Assembly (NCBI RefSeq): GCF_030435705.1
Contig: NZ_CP129381.1
Coordinates: 496,001-560,000, forward strand
Origin: Rhizobium sp. SSA_523
GTDB lineage: Bacteria; Pseudomonadota; Alphaproteobacteria; Rhizobiales; Rhizobiaceae
Reading direction: 5' to 3'
DNA: 64,000 nucleotides
Shown: piece by piece, positions 44,985 to 53,921 of the stretch
How the letters are laid out: every line of letters starts with the position of its first letter
How positions within the stretch are numbered: position 1 is the stretch's first letter
Position numbers and translations under genes: made by a program
Notes under the pieces: model-generated
What the model was told of the DNA's origin: nothing
The model's database searches: none
What the model saw: only the letters and a program-made list of their open reading frames with translations

Positions 44985-45911
44985 ATGACATTCAGCTCGC
45001 AATCGAAAGGCGTTTATGCCATCGCCACCACGCCTTTCCTGGATGATGGCTCGATCGATTTCGACTCCGTCGACCGGTTGACGGATTTCTACCAGGATAG
45101 CGGCTGCAGCGGCATCACCATTCTGGGCATCATGGGCGAGGCACCGAAGCTGGAGCCGGAGGAAAGCCGCGCCATCGTGAAACGCGTCGTCGCGCGTGCG
45201 CGGGTTCCGGTCATCGTCGGCGTTTCGGCGCCCGGTTTCGCAGCCATGCGTTCCCTGGCGCGCAGTTCCATGGATATGGGCGCGGCCGGTGTCATGATCG
45301 CGCCTCCGCCGGCATTGCGCACCGACGACCAGATCGTCGGCTATTTCGGCCAGGCGGTCGAGGCCGTGGGCGAGGATGTTCCGTGGGTGCTGCAGGATTA
45401 TCCGCTGACGCTGACGGTCGTGATGTCGCCGGGAGTGATTGCCAAGATCATGTCCAATCATCCGTCCTGCCTGATGCTGAAGCATGAAGACTGGCCGGGT
45501 CTGGAAAAGATTTCCAAGTTGAGGGCGCTGCAAAAGTCCGGCGAGCTGCGCGAATTCTCCATTCTCTGCGGCAATGGCGGCATGTTCCTCGATTTCGAGC
45601 CGGAACGCGGCGCCGACGGGGCGATGACGGGCTATGGCTTCCCGGACATGCTGAACGAACTCGTGCAGCTGTTTGCCGATGGCAAGCGCGATGAGGCGCA
45701 TGACCTGTTCGACGCGCACCTGCCGCTCATCCGCTACGAGCAGCAGCTCGGCGTGGGACTGGCTGTGCGCAAGCATGTTCTCAAGCGCCGCGGCATCATC
45801 ACCACCGATGCGCAGCGCCGTCCGGCCCAGATGCTGACCCCAACGGCCAAGGCTGAAGTGGATTATCTGCTGGCGAGAATGGCGAAGAAAGACAAGCGCG
45901 CGGCCTTCTGA
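44985..45911 (+). CDS. DapA-superfamily lyase/aldolase
   Basis: A 308-residue (beta/alpha)8-barrel of the dihydrodipicolinate synthase/N-acetylneuraminate lyase family. The Schiff-base Lys166 is in LMLKHEDW, the catalytic tyrosine in VLQDYPLT near residue 138, and GITILGIMGEAPKLEPEE replaces the usual GTTGE motif with GIMGE, suggesting a non-DapA substrate. Such enzymes make or split keto acids such as pyruvate or 2-oxoglutarate adducts. It closes the importer operon and is followed by an intrinsic terminator, so it likely produces a central metabolite from the degraded compound. Confidence 0.87.
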   Translation: MTFSSQSKGVYAIATTPFLDDGSIDFDSVDRLTDFYQDSGCSGITILGIMGEAPKLEPEESRAIVKRVVARARVPVIVGVSAPGFAAMRSLARSSMDMGAAGVMIAPPPALRTDDQIVGYFGQAVEAVGEDVPWVLQDYPLTLTVVMSPGVIAKIMSNHPSCLMLKHEDWPGLEKISKLRALQKSGELREFSILCGNGGMFLDFEPERGADGAMTGYGFPDMLNELVQLFADGKRDEAHDLFDAHLPLIRYEQQLGVGLAVRKHVLKRRGIITTDAQRRPAQMLTPTAKAEVDYLLARMAKKDKRAAF

Positions 45912-45942
45912 GGCAGGCATCGCTCTCTGATCTCGTGCTCTG

Positions 45943-45974
45943 GCCGCGGCGCAGGACAATGTGCCGCGGCTTTT
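45943..45974 (+). terminator. Intrinsic terminator of the Dpp-DapA operon
   Basis: GCCGCGGC (45943-45950) and GCCGCGGC (45963-45970), a self-complementary octamer repeated, form an 8-base stem with a 12-base loop and are followed by TTTT. It lies 31 bases after the DapA-like stop and before the convergent MFS gene. Confidence 0.8.
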
Positions 45975-45997
45975 CGCATGGAGGATGGCGCTTGCCG

Positions 45998-47188
45998 TCA
46001 GTCGGGGGTCTTGAACTTTCGCAGCAGACCGGCAAGCGCTGAAAACAAAACGATCAAGGAGCCGTAGATCAGGGTGGTGGAGGTGAGCCCCAGCGTGCCG
46101 ATCGTCAGGCCAGCGATCAGCGTGGGCAGTCCGAAAGCGAGATAGCTCAGCGTGAACAGCGAGGCGAAGAGCTCGCCCCGCTCCTCGGCCCGGACAGTCG
46201 GCACGATGGAGCGCATGACGCCGTAGAAACAGGTTCCAAATCCTGTCCCGGCAATGGTCAATGCCACCAGATAGGCTGGAAGGGATTGCCACAGGATGGC
46301 AAACAGCGTGAGCGCAGTTCCCAGTGCAAGCGCCGAGGTGCCATACAGGGTGACGCTTCGGGAGGAGTGCTTCCGGGCCAGAAAGCAGGCACCGGCTCCG
46401 GCGCCGCACAAAAGAACGATGACGATTGCCTGCGTGGTGTGATCTTCGGCGCCGAAGACCTGGCGGATGATGGGTGCGCCGAGCGAGAGATACAGACCGC
46501 CGGTGGCCCAGCCCGCGATTACGGCGGGAGCGCTGCGCCAGAAGGCCTTTGCGGCGGAGGCGGGCAGGCCGATGCGCGGGCGAAGCGATGACCAGACGCC
46601 TTCGTGGCGAGGCGCGGTCTCGGGAATTGACCAGATGACGACGGCAAGCAGTGTGTAGGCGACGATCAGCAGGCCGAACACATCGGCCTCCGCCGTCACG
46701 GTGATGTCCATCAGCAGGCCCGCCCCCAGCGCGCCCAGCGCCAGGCCGCTGAGCGGGATGACGGAATTCCAGATGGAGGCGCTGCCGGGGCGATCCCTGG
46801 GCTCAAGATCGACAATGGCCGCCGAGAGGGCCGAGAGCAACAGGCCCGCGGCAATGCCCTGCAGGGTTCTGGCCAGCATCAGCTGCGGCACGTCAGTTGC
46901 CTGGTAAAACAGGAGGAGGCTGAGAGCCAGGAGGAGAAAGCCGAAGGAGATCACCGGCCGCCGGCCCAGATGATCCGACAGCGACCCCGTGACAAGAAGC
47001 GAGGCCAGCAGGGCAATCGTGTAGACGGCAAAGATGCCGGTCAGCATGGCCGGAGAAAAGCCGATGCTTTCCTGAAGCATGGGGTAGAAAGGCGAGGGCG
47101 CGCTTGCCCCGGCCATCATCACGGCCATGGCGGCGAGCGCCGTGCGGAAATCGGAGCGGCGGGGAATGGCAAGGGTCGATCGGGACAA
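45998..47188 (-). CDS. MFS transporter (probable exporter) under ArsR control
   Basis: A 396-residue major-facilitator protein with twelve hydrophobic segments. The loop 2-3 motif GSLSDHLGRRPV near residue 69 and LARTLQGIAAG in helix 4 are typical of drug-type exporters. I prefer a TTG start at 47188 with AGG upstream, because longer frames begin inside the operator. It is divergent from an ArsR repressor, with a perfect operator 13 bases upstream of the start. Substrate unknown. Confidence 0.85.
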   Translation of the reverse strand: MSRSTLAIPRRSDFRTALAAMAVMMAGASAPSPFYPMLQESIGFSPAMLTGIFAVYTIALLASLLVTGSLSDHLGRRPVISFGFLLLALSLLLFYQATDVPQLMLARTLQGIAAGLLLSALSAAIVDLEPRDRPGSASIWNSVIPLSGLALGALGAGLLMDITVTAEADVFGLLIVAYTLLAVVIWSIPETAPRHEGVWSSLRPRIGLPASAAKAFWRSAPAVIAGWATGGLYLSLGAPIIRQVFGAEDHTTQAIVIVLLCGAGAGACFLARKHSSRSVTLYGTSALALGTALTLFAILWQSLPAYLVALTIAGTGFGTCFYGVMRSIVPTVRAEERGELFASLFTLSYLAFGLPTLIAGLTIGTLGLTSTTLIYGSLIVLFSALAGLLRKFKTPD

Positions 47189-47200
47189 GGCGCACCTGAT

Positions 47201-47220
47201 GGTTCGATTTCTTTCGAACC
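47201..47220. promoter_or_regulatory. ArsR-type operator, MFS side
   Basis: GGTTCGATTTCTTTCGAACC has perfect 7-base arms around a 6-base centre. The site at 47245-47264 repeats the pattern with one mismatch; the centres are 44 bases apart, about four helical turns. It abuts the MFS start region and should repress the transporter. Confidence 0.8.
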
Positions 47221-47244
47221 AATCTCTACTGTTCTTTTGCCGAG

Positions 47245-47264
47245 GGTTCAATTAAAATCGAACC
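47245..47264. promoter_or_regulatory. ArsR-type operator, regulator side
   Basis: GGTTCAATTAAAATCGAACC repeats the 47201 operator with the same spacing. Its last base directly precedes the arsR start codon, so repressor binding would cover the arsR start and probably its -10 region (TAAAAT, 47253-47258). Confidence 0.78.
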
Positions 47265-47600
47265 ATGGCCCATGATATTGCAGATCTACCTCATCCCTCC
47301 TGCGAGCAGATGAAGCTCACGGATGTCCTCTTCGCCTTGAGCGATCCTGAACGGCTGGAGATTGTGCGGCAGGTTGCCGATGGTCCGATCGAAATGGCGC
47401 AGTGCCATCTCCTGGACCCGCGGACGCCCAAATCGACGAAATCACATCACATGAAGGTGCTGCGCGAGGCGGGCGTCCTGCGCAATGAGATCATGGGCCG
47501 GGGTCGCCGGCTGACCCTTCGCCGGGAGGATCTCGAGGCGAAATTTCCCGGCCTGATCCAGTCCGTTCTCTCCGCTGCGGTGCCTGTTTCTTCCGACTGA
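47265..47600 (+). CDS. ArsR-family winged-helix repressor
   Basis: A 111-residue winged-helix protein: ALSDPERLEIVRQVADGP is the ArsR dimer/helix start, and STKSHHMKVLREAGVLRNEIMGRGRRLTLRREDLE the recognition helix and wing. No cysteine pair of a metal sensor (ELCVCDL type) is visible, so the signal is probably organic or redox. There is no Shine-Dalgarno sequence before the ATG, which follows directly on the operator, hinting at a leaderless mRNA. It is expected to repress itself and the MFS gene. Confidence 0.88.
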   Translation: MAHDIADLPHPSCEQMKLTDVLFALSDPERLEIVRQVADGPIEMAQCHLLDPRTPKSTKSHHMKVLREAGVLRNEIMGRGRRLTLRREDLEAKFPGLIQSVLSAAVPVSSD

Positions 47601-47604
47601 ACCG

Positions 47605-48380
<776 letters not shown>

Positions 48381-48384
<4 letters not shown>

Positions 48385-49073
48385 CGCATGGGGATCCCTG
48401 CTTTGGGGAGCTTTTTCTGCAGGCGGTGAAGGCCGGCCGAGCAGATCAGCGTCAGGAGAAGGAAGATCACGCCAACCAGTGTCAGCGGAACGAGATATTC
48501 GAAGGTTCTTTCGCCGATCATGTTCGCAAGGCCCATCATCTCGAGCACAGTGACGACGGACAGAACCGGGGTTTCCTTGATCATCGCCACCAGGTAATTG
48601 CCCATGGCAGGGACGATGCGCGGGATCGCCTGCGGAATGATGATGTCCCGATAGGTCTGCATGCGCGTGAGGTTCAACGCGGTGGCAGCTTCCCACTGGC
48701 CGTAATGGACCGCTTCAATGCCGCCGCGATAGACTTCCGAGGTATAGGCTGCGTATTGCAGGCCGAGCGCCAGAGCCCCGGTCAGGAAAGCCGGCAGCAC
48801 GACGCCGAATTCAGGCAGCACGTAATAGAGGAAGAAGAGCTGCACAAGGAGCGGCGTATCCCGCAGGAACTCCACGATGATGGCGGTGGTCCAGGAGACG
48901 GATTTCAGGCGGCTTCGCCGCAGCAAGGCGAAGACAAGGCCGAGGACGAGCGCGATGGCGAAGCCGGCCGCCGCGGCTTTGAGCGTCACCGTCAGGCCGA
49001 TCAGAAGGATCGGGAGGATGGACAGGGCATAGGTGACCCAGCTCGTCGTATCCCATTCATAACCGTACATCAT
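48381..49073 (-). CDS. ehuD: Ectoine/hydroxyectoine ABC transporter permease EhuD
   Basis: A 230-residue His/Glu/Gln-type permease. [20 protein letters not shown] near residue 73 and [41 protein letters not shown] near 107-147 are the family's conserved stretches. GAGGAG lies 9 bases before the ATG at 49073. It pairs with EhuC to form the membrane channel. Confidence 0.86.
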
Positions 49074-49086
49074 GATGTGGATCTCC

Positions 49087-49752
49087 TCACGGCTGCGCCT
49101 CGCGGGGGAAGACATTGCCGCGCCGGACCAGACGCTCGATCACCTTGATCACCGCCATCAGCAGCAGGGACATGGCAAAATAGCCGACCAGGGTGACGGA
49201 ATAGATGCTTGCGCTGTCCAATGTCAGGTTGCGGATGGATTGTGCGGCGAAGGTCAGGTCGGCAATCGAGATCAGCGAGACCAGCGAGGAGAGTTTCAGC
49301 GTTTCGATTGCAAGATTGCCGAAGGCAGGCATCATCTCCACAATCGCCTGCGGCAGGGAAATGCGAAACAGCGTCTGAAAACGGCCGAAATTGAGCGCCC
49401 GGGCCGCCTCCAATTGCTGGACCGAAACCGATGCCAGGGCGCCGCGCACGATTTCTGCGCCATAACCGCCAGCATGGGCGGCCAGCACGAAGATGCCGGT
49501 GGTGATCGGGTCAAAGCTGAAGCCGATAAGCGGCAGTGCGTAGTAGAACCAGAAGAGCTGCACGAACAGCGACGTGCCGCGAAACACTTCCGTGTAGCAG
49601 AGCGCCACCTTTGACAGGATTGGCCCACCCTCGGCCCGCATGATGCCGAAGAAAAAGGCCAGACAGGCGCCAATGACGATGGCCGCCAGCGTGATCGACA
49701 TGGTCACGAGCGCGCCTTGCCACAGCATCGGCAGATAGGTTGCCCAGTTCAT
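49087..49752 (-). CDS. ehuC: Ectoine/hydroxyectoine ABC transporter permease EhuC
   Basis: A 221-residue permease with EVFRGTSLFVQLFWFYYALP near residue 54 and GAEIVRGALASVSVQQLEAARALNFGRFQTLFRISLPQAI near 99. It starts 60 bases after the ehuB stop and ends 13 bases before ehuD. Confidence 0.87.
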   Translation of the reverse strand: MNWATYLPMLWQGALVTMSITLAAIVIGACLAFFFGIMRAEGGPILSKVALCYTEVFRGTSLFVQLFWFYYALPLIGFSFDPITTGIFVLAAHAGGYGAEIVRGALASVSVQQLEAARALNFGRFQTLFRISLPQAIVEMMPAFGNLAIETLKLSSLVSLISIADLTFAAQSIRNLTLDSASIYSVTLVGYFAMSLLLMAVIKVIERLVRRGNVFPREAQP

Positions 49753-49812
49753 CGGGAAATCTCTCCAAAGCGTGTGGAGCGGCGCCTGATCCTTGCCAGG
49801 CGCCGCGCTCCG

Positions 49813-50664
49813 TTATTTGCCGGCGCAGAGATCGGCGACCGACTTCTCCGCAGCCGCGGCAATGCTCTGTTCGGAGAGACCATATTTCGTCAGGATCTGC
49901 TTGTATTCATCCGTCTTGCGGAATTCCACCAGAGCCGCATTGAAGGCATCGCGCAGGTCCTTATCTTCCGGGCGGAAGGCGAAGCCGCCATAATTGCGCA
50001 CCGGGGCGTCCTTCACGACGGGATCGGTGAATGGCTGGACCTGTTCGACATTCGTCTGGTCCTTGGCCAGTTCCGATACAGTTAGCTCGGTGGCGGCATA
50101 GGCGTCGACACGGCTCTGAACGGTGGGGATCGCATCCGCATTGGCCGGGATGAAGACGATCTGGTCATCCTTGACACCTACGGCGCGCAGGAAATCGACA
50201 TTGTTCGCGCCCGAGACCACAGCCACTTTCAAGGATGGATCCTTGGCAATATCGGCATAGGTGGTGAGGCCCTTGGGATTGCCCTTCTTGACGAGAAGTC
50301 CTTCGCCATATGAGGAATTCGGCTCGGTGAAGGCGACCTGCTTGCAGCGCTCGGGCGAAATATTCTGTTCTGCCGCGGCAAAATCGAAGCGCTTCGCCTT
50401 CAGTCCGGGGATCAGCGTTCCGAACGGCGTTACCGTCCAGTTGACCTCGTTGACGCCGATCGATTTCAGGACGGCGTTCGCAACGTCCGGGCCGATTCCT
50501 GCCGAAGTGCCGTCCGGCTGCATGTAGGAATAGGGAACCTCGTTGGCGGTGGCGGCCCGGATATAGCCCTGCTCCTTGACTTCATCGAGTGTGAGCGCGT
50601 TTGCCGCGCCGATGCCGATCGTGAGGGCAAGTGCGGAAATGCCGGCGAGTTTGGTGATATGCAT
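49813..50664 (-). CDS. ehuB: Ectoine/hydroxyectoine periplasmic binding protein EhuB
   Basis: A 283-residue extracellular solute-binding protein, family 3. The signal peptide ends near residue 23 (GAANA), followed by LTLDEVKEQGYIRAATANEVPYSYMQPDG, close to known EhuB starts; DVANAVLKSIG, FGTLIPGLKAKRFDF and two cysteines (SPERCKQ, ADLCAGK) are also visible. AGAGGAG precedes the ATG. It captures ectoine and hydroxyectoine in the periplasm for EhuACD. Confidence 0.88.
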   Translation of the reverse strand: MHITKLAGISALALTIGIGAANALTLDEVKEQGYIRAATANEVPYSYMQPDGTSAGIGPDVANAVLKSIGVNEVNWTVTPFGTLIPGLKAKRFDFAAAEQNISPERCKQVAFTEPNSSYGEGLLVKKGNPKGLTTYADIAKDPSLKVAVVSGANNVDFLRAVGVKDDQIVFIPANADAIPTVQSRVDAYAATELTVSELAKDQTNVEQVQPFTDPVVKDAPVRNYGGFAFRPEDKDLRDAFNAALVEFRKTDEYKQILTKYGLSEQSIAAAAEKSVADLCAGK

Positions 50665-50721
50665 GTCAATCTCCTCTGGTTGTGGTTCGCGGTCTGTTTT
50701 CAGATCTCGCTTTTTGCGGTT

Positions 50722-51738
50722 TCAGTCGGCTGTCTCCAGGACGGTGGCGACAACAGAAAGACAATCGCCGGCCTTGACGAGACCGGGGACGTGACGCGCG
50801 GCAAGCACGCCATCCATCGCGGCGCGATAGGTCACCGGTGCGAGACCCGTCTTGCCGATGGGGTAGACACAGGCAATGACCTCGCCTGCCTTGACGGCGT
50901 CGCCGAGATCGCGCGTAAAGGCGATCAGACCGGCATCTTCCGCGAATGTGAAACAGTCGCTGGAGGGCATGTCCAGCCAGCAGGTCGGCGCGCGCTCCGG
51001 CTCGCCCTCCAGTATCCTTGCGTGTCGCAGCAGGTTAAGGGCGCCTTTGCGAGCGATGCCGATGGTCCTGGCACTTGCCGTTCCTGCGCCGCCCAGTTCG
51101 GTCGTGACGAAGACCTTGCCCATCTCCTCGACAGTGGTGTCGAGCATTCCGACGGCATCGATCTCCAGCATTTTCATCGAGAAGGGGGCGTTGAAGGCAC
51201 CCACCGCATCGAAGCAGCGGGTCTCCTGATCCTTGTCGGCAAGCTCATGGGCCGCCGCATAGGGCAGGAAATCCAGCGTGCGTCCGCCGGAATGGAAGTC
51301 GAGGACAATATCGGCCATCGGCACCAGATGGCGCGTCACGTAATCGGCGATCTTCTCCGTGACGCTGCCATCCGGCCGGCCGGGAAAACTGCGGTTGAGA
51401 TTGCCGCGATCGATCGGCGAGGTCCTCGTTCCGGCACAGAAGGCGGGGTAATTGAGGGCAGGGACGATGATGATGCGGCCGCTGACCTCGGCAGGATCGA
51501 GCGTCTGCGCCAGTTCGAACAGGGCCGCCGGCCCCTCATATTCGTCGCCGTGATTGGCGCCCGTCAGAAGCGCTGTCTGCCCCTCGCCATTGGCAATGAC
51601 GCAGATCGGGATCATCACCGACCCCCAGGCGCTGTCATCCCGGCTGTAGGGCAGGCGCAAATGACCGTGCTGAACGCCTTTTCCATTGAAGTCGACGGTG
51701 GCGACGATGGGGGATGGTCGGGAGAGACTGGCAAGCAT
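50722..51738 (-). CDS. doeB: N-acetyl-diaminobutyrate deacetylase DoeB (EutE)
   Basis: A 338-residue zinc deacylase of the succinylglutamate-desuccinylase/aspartoacylase family. GANHGDEYEGP near residue 60 holds the H-x-x-E zinc ligands, NLNRSFPG near 112 binds substrate and VLDFHSGG near 145 supplies the third ligand. In ectoine breakdown it converts N-alpha-acetyl-2,4-diaminobutyrate to diaminobutyrate and acetate. It is 3 bases after the ectoine hydrolase gene. Confidence 0.9.
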   Translation of the reverse strand: MLASLSRPSPIVATVDFNGKGVQHGHLRLPYSRDDSAWGSVMIPICVIANGEGQTALLTGANHGDEYEGPAALFELAQTLDPAEVSGRIIIVPALNYPAFCAGTRTSPIDRGNLNRSFPGRPDGSVTEKIADYVTRHLVPMADIVLDFHSGGRTLDFLPYAAAHELADKDQETRCFDAVGAFNAPFSMKMLEIDAVGMLDTTVEEMGKVFVTTELGGAGTASARTIGIARKGALNLLRHARILEGEPERAPTCWLDMPSSDCFTFAEDAGLIAFTRDLGDAVKAGEVIACVYPIGKTGLAPVTYRAAMDGVLAARHVPGLVKAGDCLSVVATVLETAD

Positions 51739-51741
51739 CGT

Positions 51742-52920
51742 TTAATCCTTCACGAACAGCTTGCGCGGCGCGTTGGAGAGGCATTCGACACCGGTTTCGG
51801 TGATCGCGATGCTTTCGGTGATCTCCAGGCCCATATCGTCCAGCCACAGGCCGGTCATGAAATGGAAGGTCATTCCCGGCTTCAATTCCGTGCGATCCCC
51901 CGGCCGCAGACTCATGGTGCGCTCGCCCCAATCCGGCGGGTAGGACAGCCCGATCGGATAGCCGGTGCGGTTGTCCTTGACGATGCCGTACCTCTTCAGG
52001 ACGGCGAAGAAGGCATTGGCAATATCCTCGCAGGTATTGCCGGGTCGTGCCGCGGCAAGGCCGGCCTCCATACCTTCCAGCGTCGCCTTCTCCGCATCGA
52101 GAAAGGCCTGGGTGGGCTTGCCGAGAAAGACGGTGCGCGACAGGGGGCAGTGGTAGCGCTTGTAGGCGCCGGCGATCTCGAAGAAGGTGCCTTCTCCGAC
52201 ACGCATGGGCTTGTCGTCCCAGGTCAGGTGCGGGGCGGATGCGTCGGCGCCGGATGGCAGGAGCGGGACGATGGCGGGATAATCGCCGCCGAATTCCGGC
52301 GTGCCGCGAATGCCGGCATCATAAATTTCCGCAACCAAATCGCATTTGCGCATGCCGGGCTCGACCACGTCGACAATACGCTGATGCATGAGTTCGACGA
52401 TTTTGCCGGCCTTGCGCATGTAATCGAGTTCCGTCGGGCTCTTGACGGCGCGCTGCCAGTTAACGAGACCGGCGGCGTCCTTGAACCGCGCATTCGGAAG
52501 ATGGGCCTGCAGCGATGCAAAAGCCGCAGCCGAGAAATAGTAATTGTCCATCTCGACGCCGATCGACGTCGACGACCAGCCCCGCTCGCCGATGATCTGC
52601 GACAGGAGATCCATCGGATGGCGCTCGGTCGACTGCACGTAGTGATCGGGATAGCCGATGATATTGTCGTGGTCGAGATAGGCGGTCCGCTTGGCGCCAT
52701 TGCCATCCTGCTTGCGGCCGTACCAGACCGGCTCCCCTTCCGGGGGCACAAGCACGCATTGATGCACATAAAAAGACCATCCGTCATAGCCCGTCAGCCA
52801 GTGCATATTGGACGGGTCGGTGACGATCAAAAGGTCGATGCCAGCCTTCTCCATGGCGCGGCGCGTCTTGGCCAGCCGGTCCGCATATTCCTCGCGGGTA
52901 AAATTCAGCGTCAGGCTCAT
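51742..52920 (-). CDS. doeA: Ectoine hydrolase DoeA (EutD)
   Basis: A 392-residue M24-fold enzyme. MSLTLNFTREEYADRLAKTRRAM and LLIVTDPSNMHWLTGYDGWSFYVHQC are characteristic of ectoine hydrolase; it opens the ectoine ring to N-acetyl-diaminobutyrate, the inducer of the regulator EnuR. The metal ligands of true Xaa-Pro peptidases are not conserved (FFEIAGAYKRYHCPLSRT; GYPIGLSYPP). Its start overlaps the eutC stop by four bases. Confidence 0.92.
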   Translation of the reverse strand: MSLTLNFTREEYADRLAKTRRAMEKAGIDLLIVTDPSNMHWLTGYDGWSFYVHQCVLVPPEGEPVWYGRKQDGNGAKRTAYLDHDNIIGYPDHYVQSTERHPMDLLSQIIGERGWSSTSIGVEMDNYYFSAAAFASLQAHLPNARFKDAAGLVNWQRAVKSPTELDYMRKAGKIVELMHQRIVDVVEPGMRKCDLVAEIYDAGIRGTPEFGGDYPAIVPLLPSGADASAPHLTWDDKPMRVGEGTFFEIAGAYKRYHCPLSRTVFLGKPTQAFLDAEKATLEGMEAGLAAARPGNTCEDIANAFFAVLKRYGIVKDNRTGYPIGLSYPPDWGERTMSLRPGDRTELKPGMTFHFMTGLWLDDMGLEITESIAITETGVECLSNAPRKLFVKD

Positions 52921-53921
52921 GCTGCGCCTCCCCTGTTCCTATCGGTTGAAAACCTGTGGCCGCGGCCCGCCTCGTGAGCGCGCCGGAGCGCGAGATTGGC
53001 AATGGCCGTATCCTGGACGCCGGTTCCGGTAAGGTCGGCGAAAGTGATGTCCTCGTCGCCGCGCCTGCCTGTGGCTTTTTTGCAGATGACGGCGCCGAGT
53101 TCGGCGAAGCTCTGGTCCGCCGCAGCCGTCCCGGCCTCGATGGCGTGATGCAATTCCCCGAGAATGCGGGTCTGCGACAGGCGGTCCGCGATATAGATCG
53201 CGCGCCCGAAGAGCGCCGGATCCACCTCGTTCTTGTGTTCTGCATCCGAGCCCATCGCGGTGAGATGCTGGCCGTGCTCCAGCCAGTCGGCCGCGAGGAT
53301 CGGCGCCTGCGCCGGCGTGGTGGTAACGATGATATCGACACCCTGAACGGCATCGCGGGCAGTCTCGGCTGCCACGATCTCTATGCCGAATTCGTCTGCC
53401 GCCGCAGCGGCAAACTGCACCGCTTTGGCCGGATCCCGGGCCCAGACCCGCGCCGCGCGGATTGGCCGGACCAGCATCAGTGCAGCCAGTTGCTGGCGCG
53501 CCTGCGCGCCGGCACCAAGGATGGCGGCGGTCGATGCCTGCTGTCGGGAGAGGTGACGCGCGGCCACGGCGCCGGCCGCGGCGGTGCGAATATCCGTCAG
53601 ATAGCCATTGTCCAGAAGCAGGGCCTCGACGAGGCCGGTGCGCGCGTTGAACAGGATCATCAGCCCGTTCAGGCTCGGAAGGCCAAGCTTGGGATTGTCG
53701 AAGAAGCCGGGGCTGACTTTGATCGCGAACCCGTCCAGGCCCGGAACATAAGCGGTCTTGACGTCCACCTCACCGCGAAATTCCGGTATGTCCAGCCGCA
53801 GAATGGGCGGCATGGCCACTGGCTTGGTAGCCAGCGCGGCAAAGGCCTCCTCGATGCAATCCACCGCCGAAAGATCGAGCGGGACGAGGCTTTTGAGATC
53901 TTCTTCGCTGAGGATCAGCAT
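52917..53921 (-). CDS. eutC: EutC, ornithine-cyclodeaminase-family protein of hydroxyectoine use
   Basis: A 334-residue member of the ornithine cyclodeaminase/mu-crystallin family: the NAD-binding ILGAGAQARQQLAALMLVRPIRAARVWARD is near residue 133, and GLDGFAIKVSPGFFDNPKLGLPSLNG and AVDCIEEAFAAL are family landmarks. EutA, EutB and EutC together are proposed to turn hydroxyectoine into ectoine. Its first 7 bases overlap eutB. Confidence 0.88.
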   Translation of the reverse strand: MLILSEEDLKSLVPLDLSAVDCIEEAFAALATKPVAMPPILRLDIPEFRGEVDVKTAYVPGLDGFAIKVSPGFFDNPKLGLPSLNGLMILFNARTGLVEALLLDNGYLTDIRTAAAGAVAARHLSRQQASTAAILGAGAQARQQLAALMLVRPIRAARVWARDPAKAVQFAAAAADEFGIEIVAAETARDAVQGVDIIVTTTPAQAPILAADWLEHGQHLTAMGSDAEHKNEVDPALFGRAIYIADRLSQTRILGELHHAIEAGTAAADQSFAELGAVICKKATGRRGDEDITFADLTGTGVQDTAIANLALRRAHEAGRGHRFSTDRNRGGAA

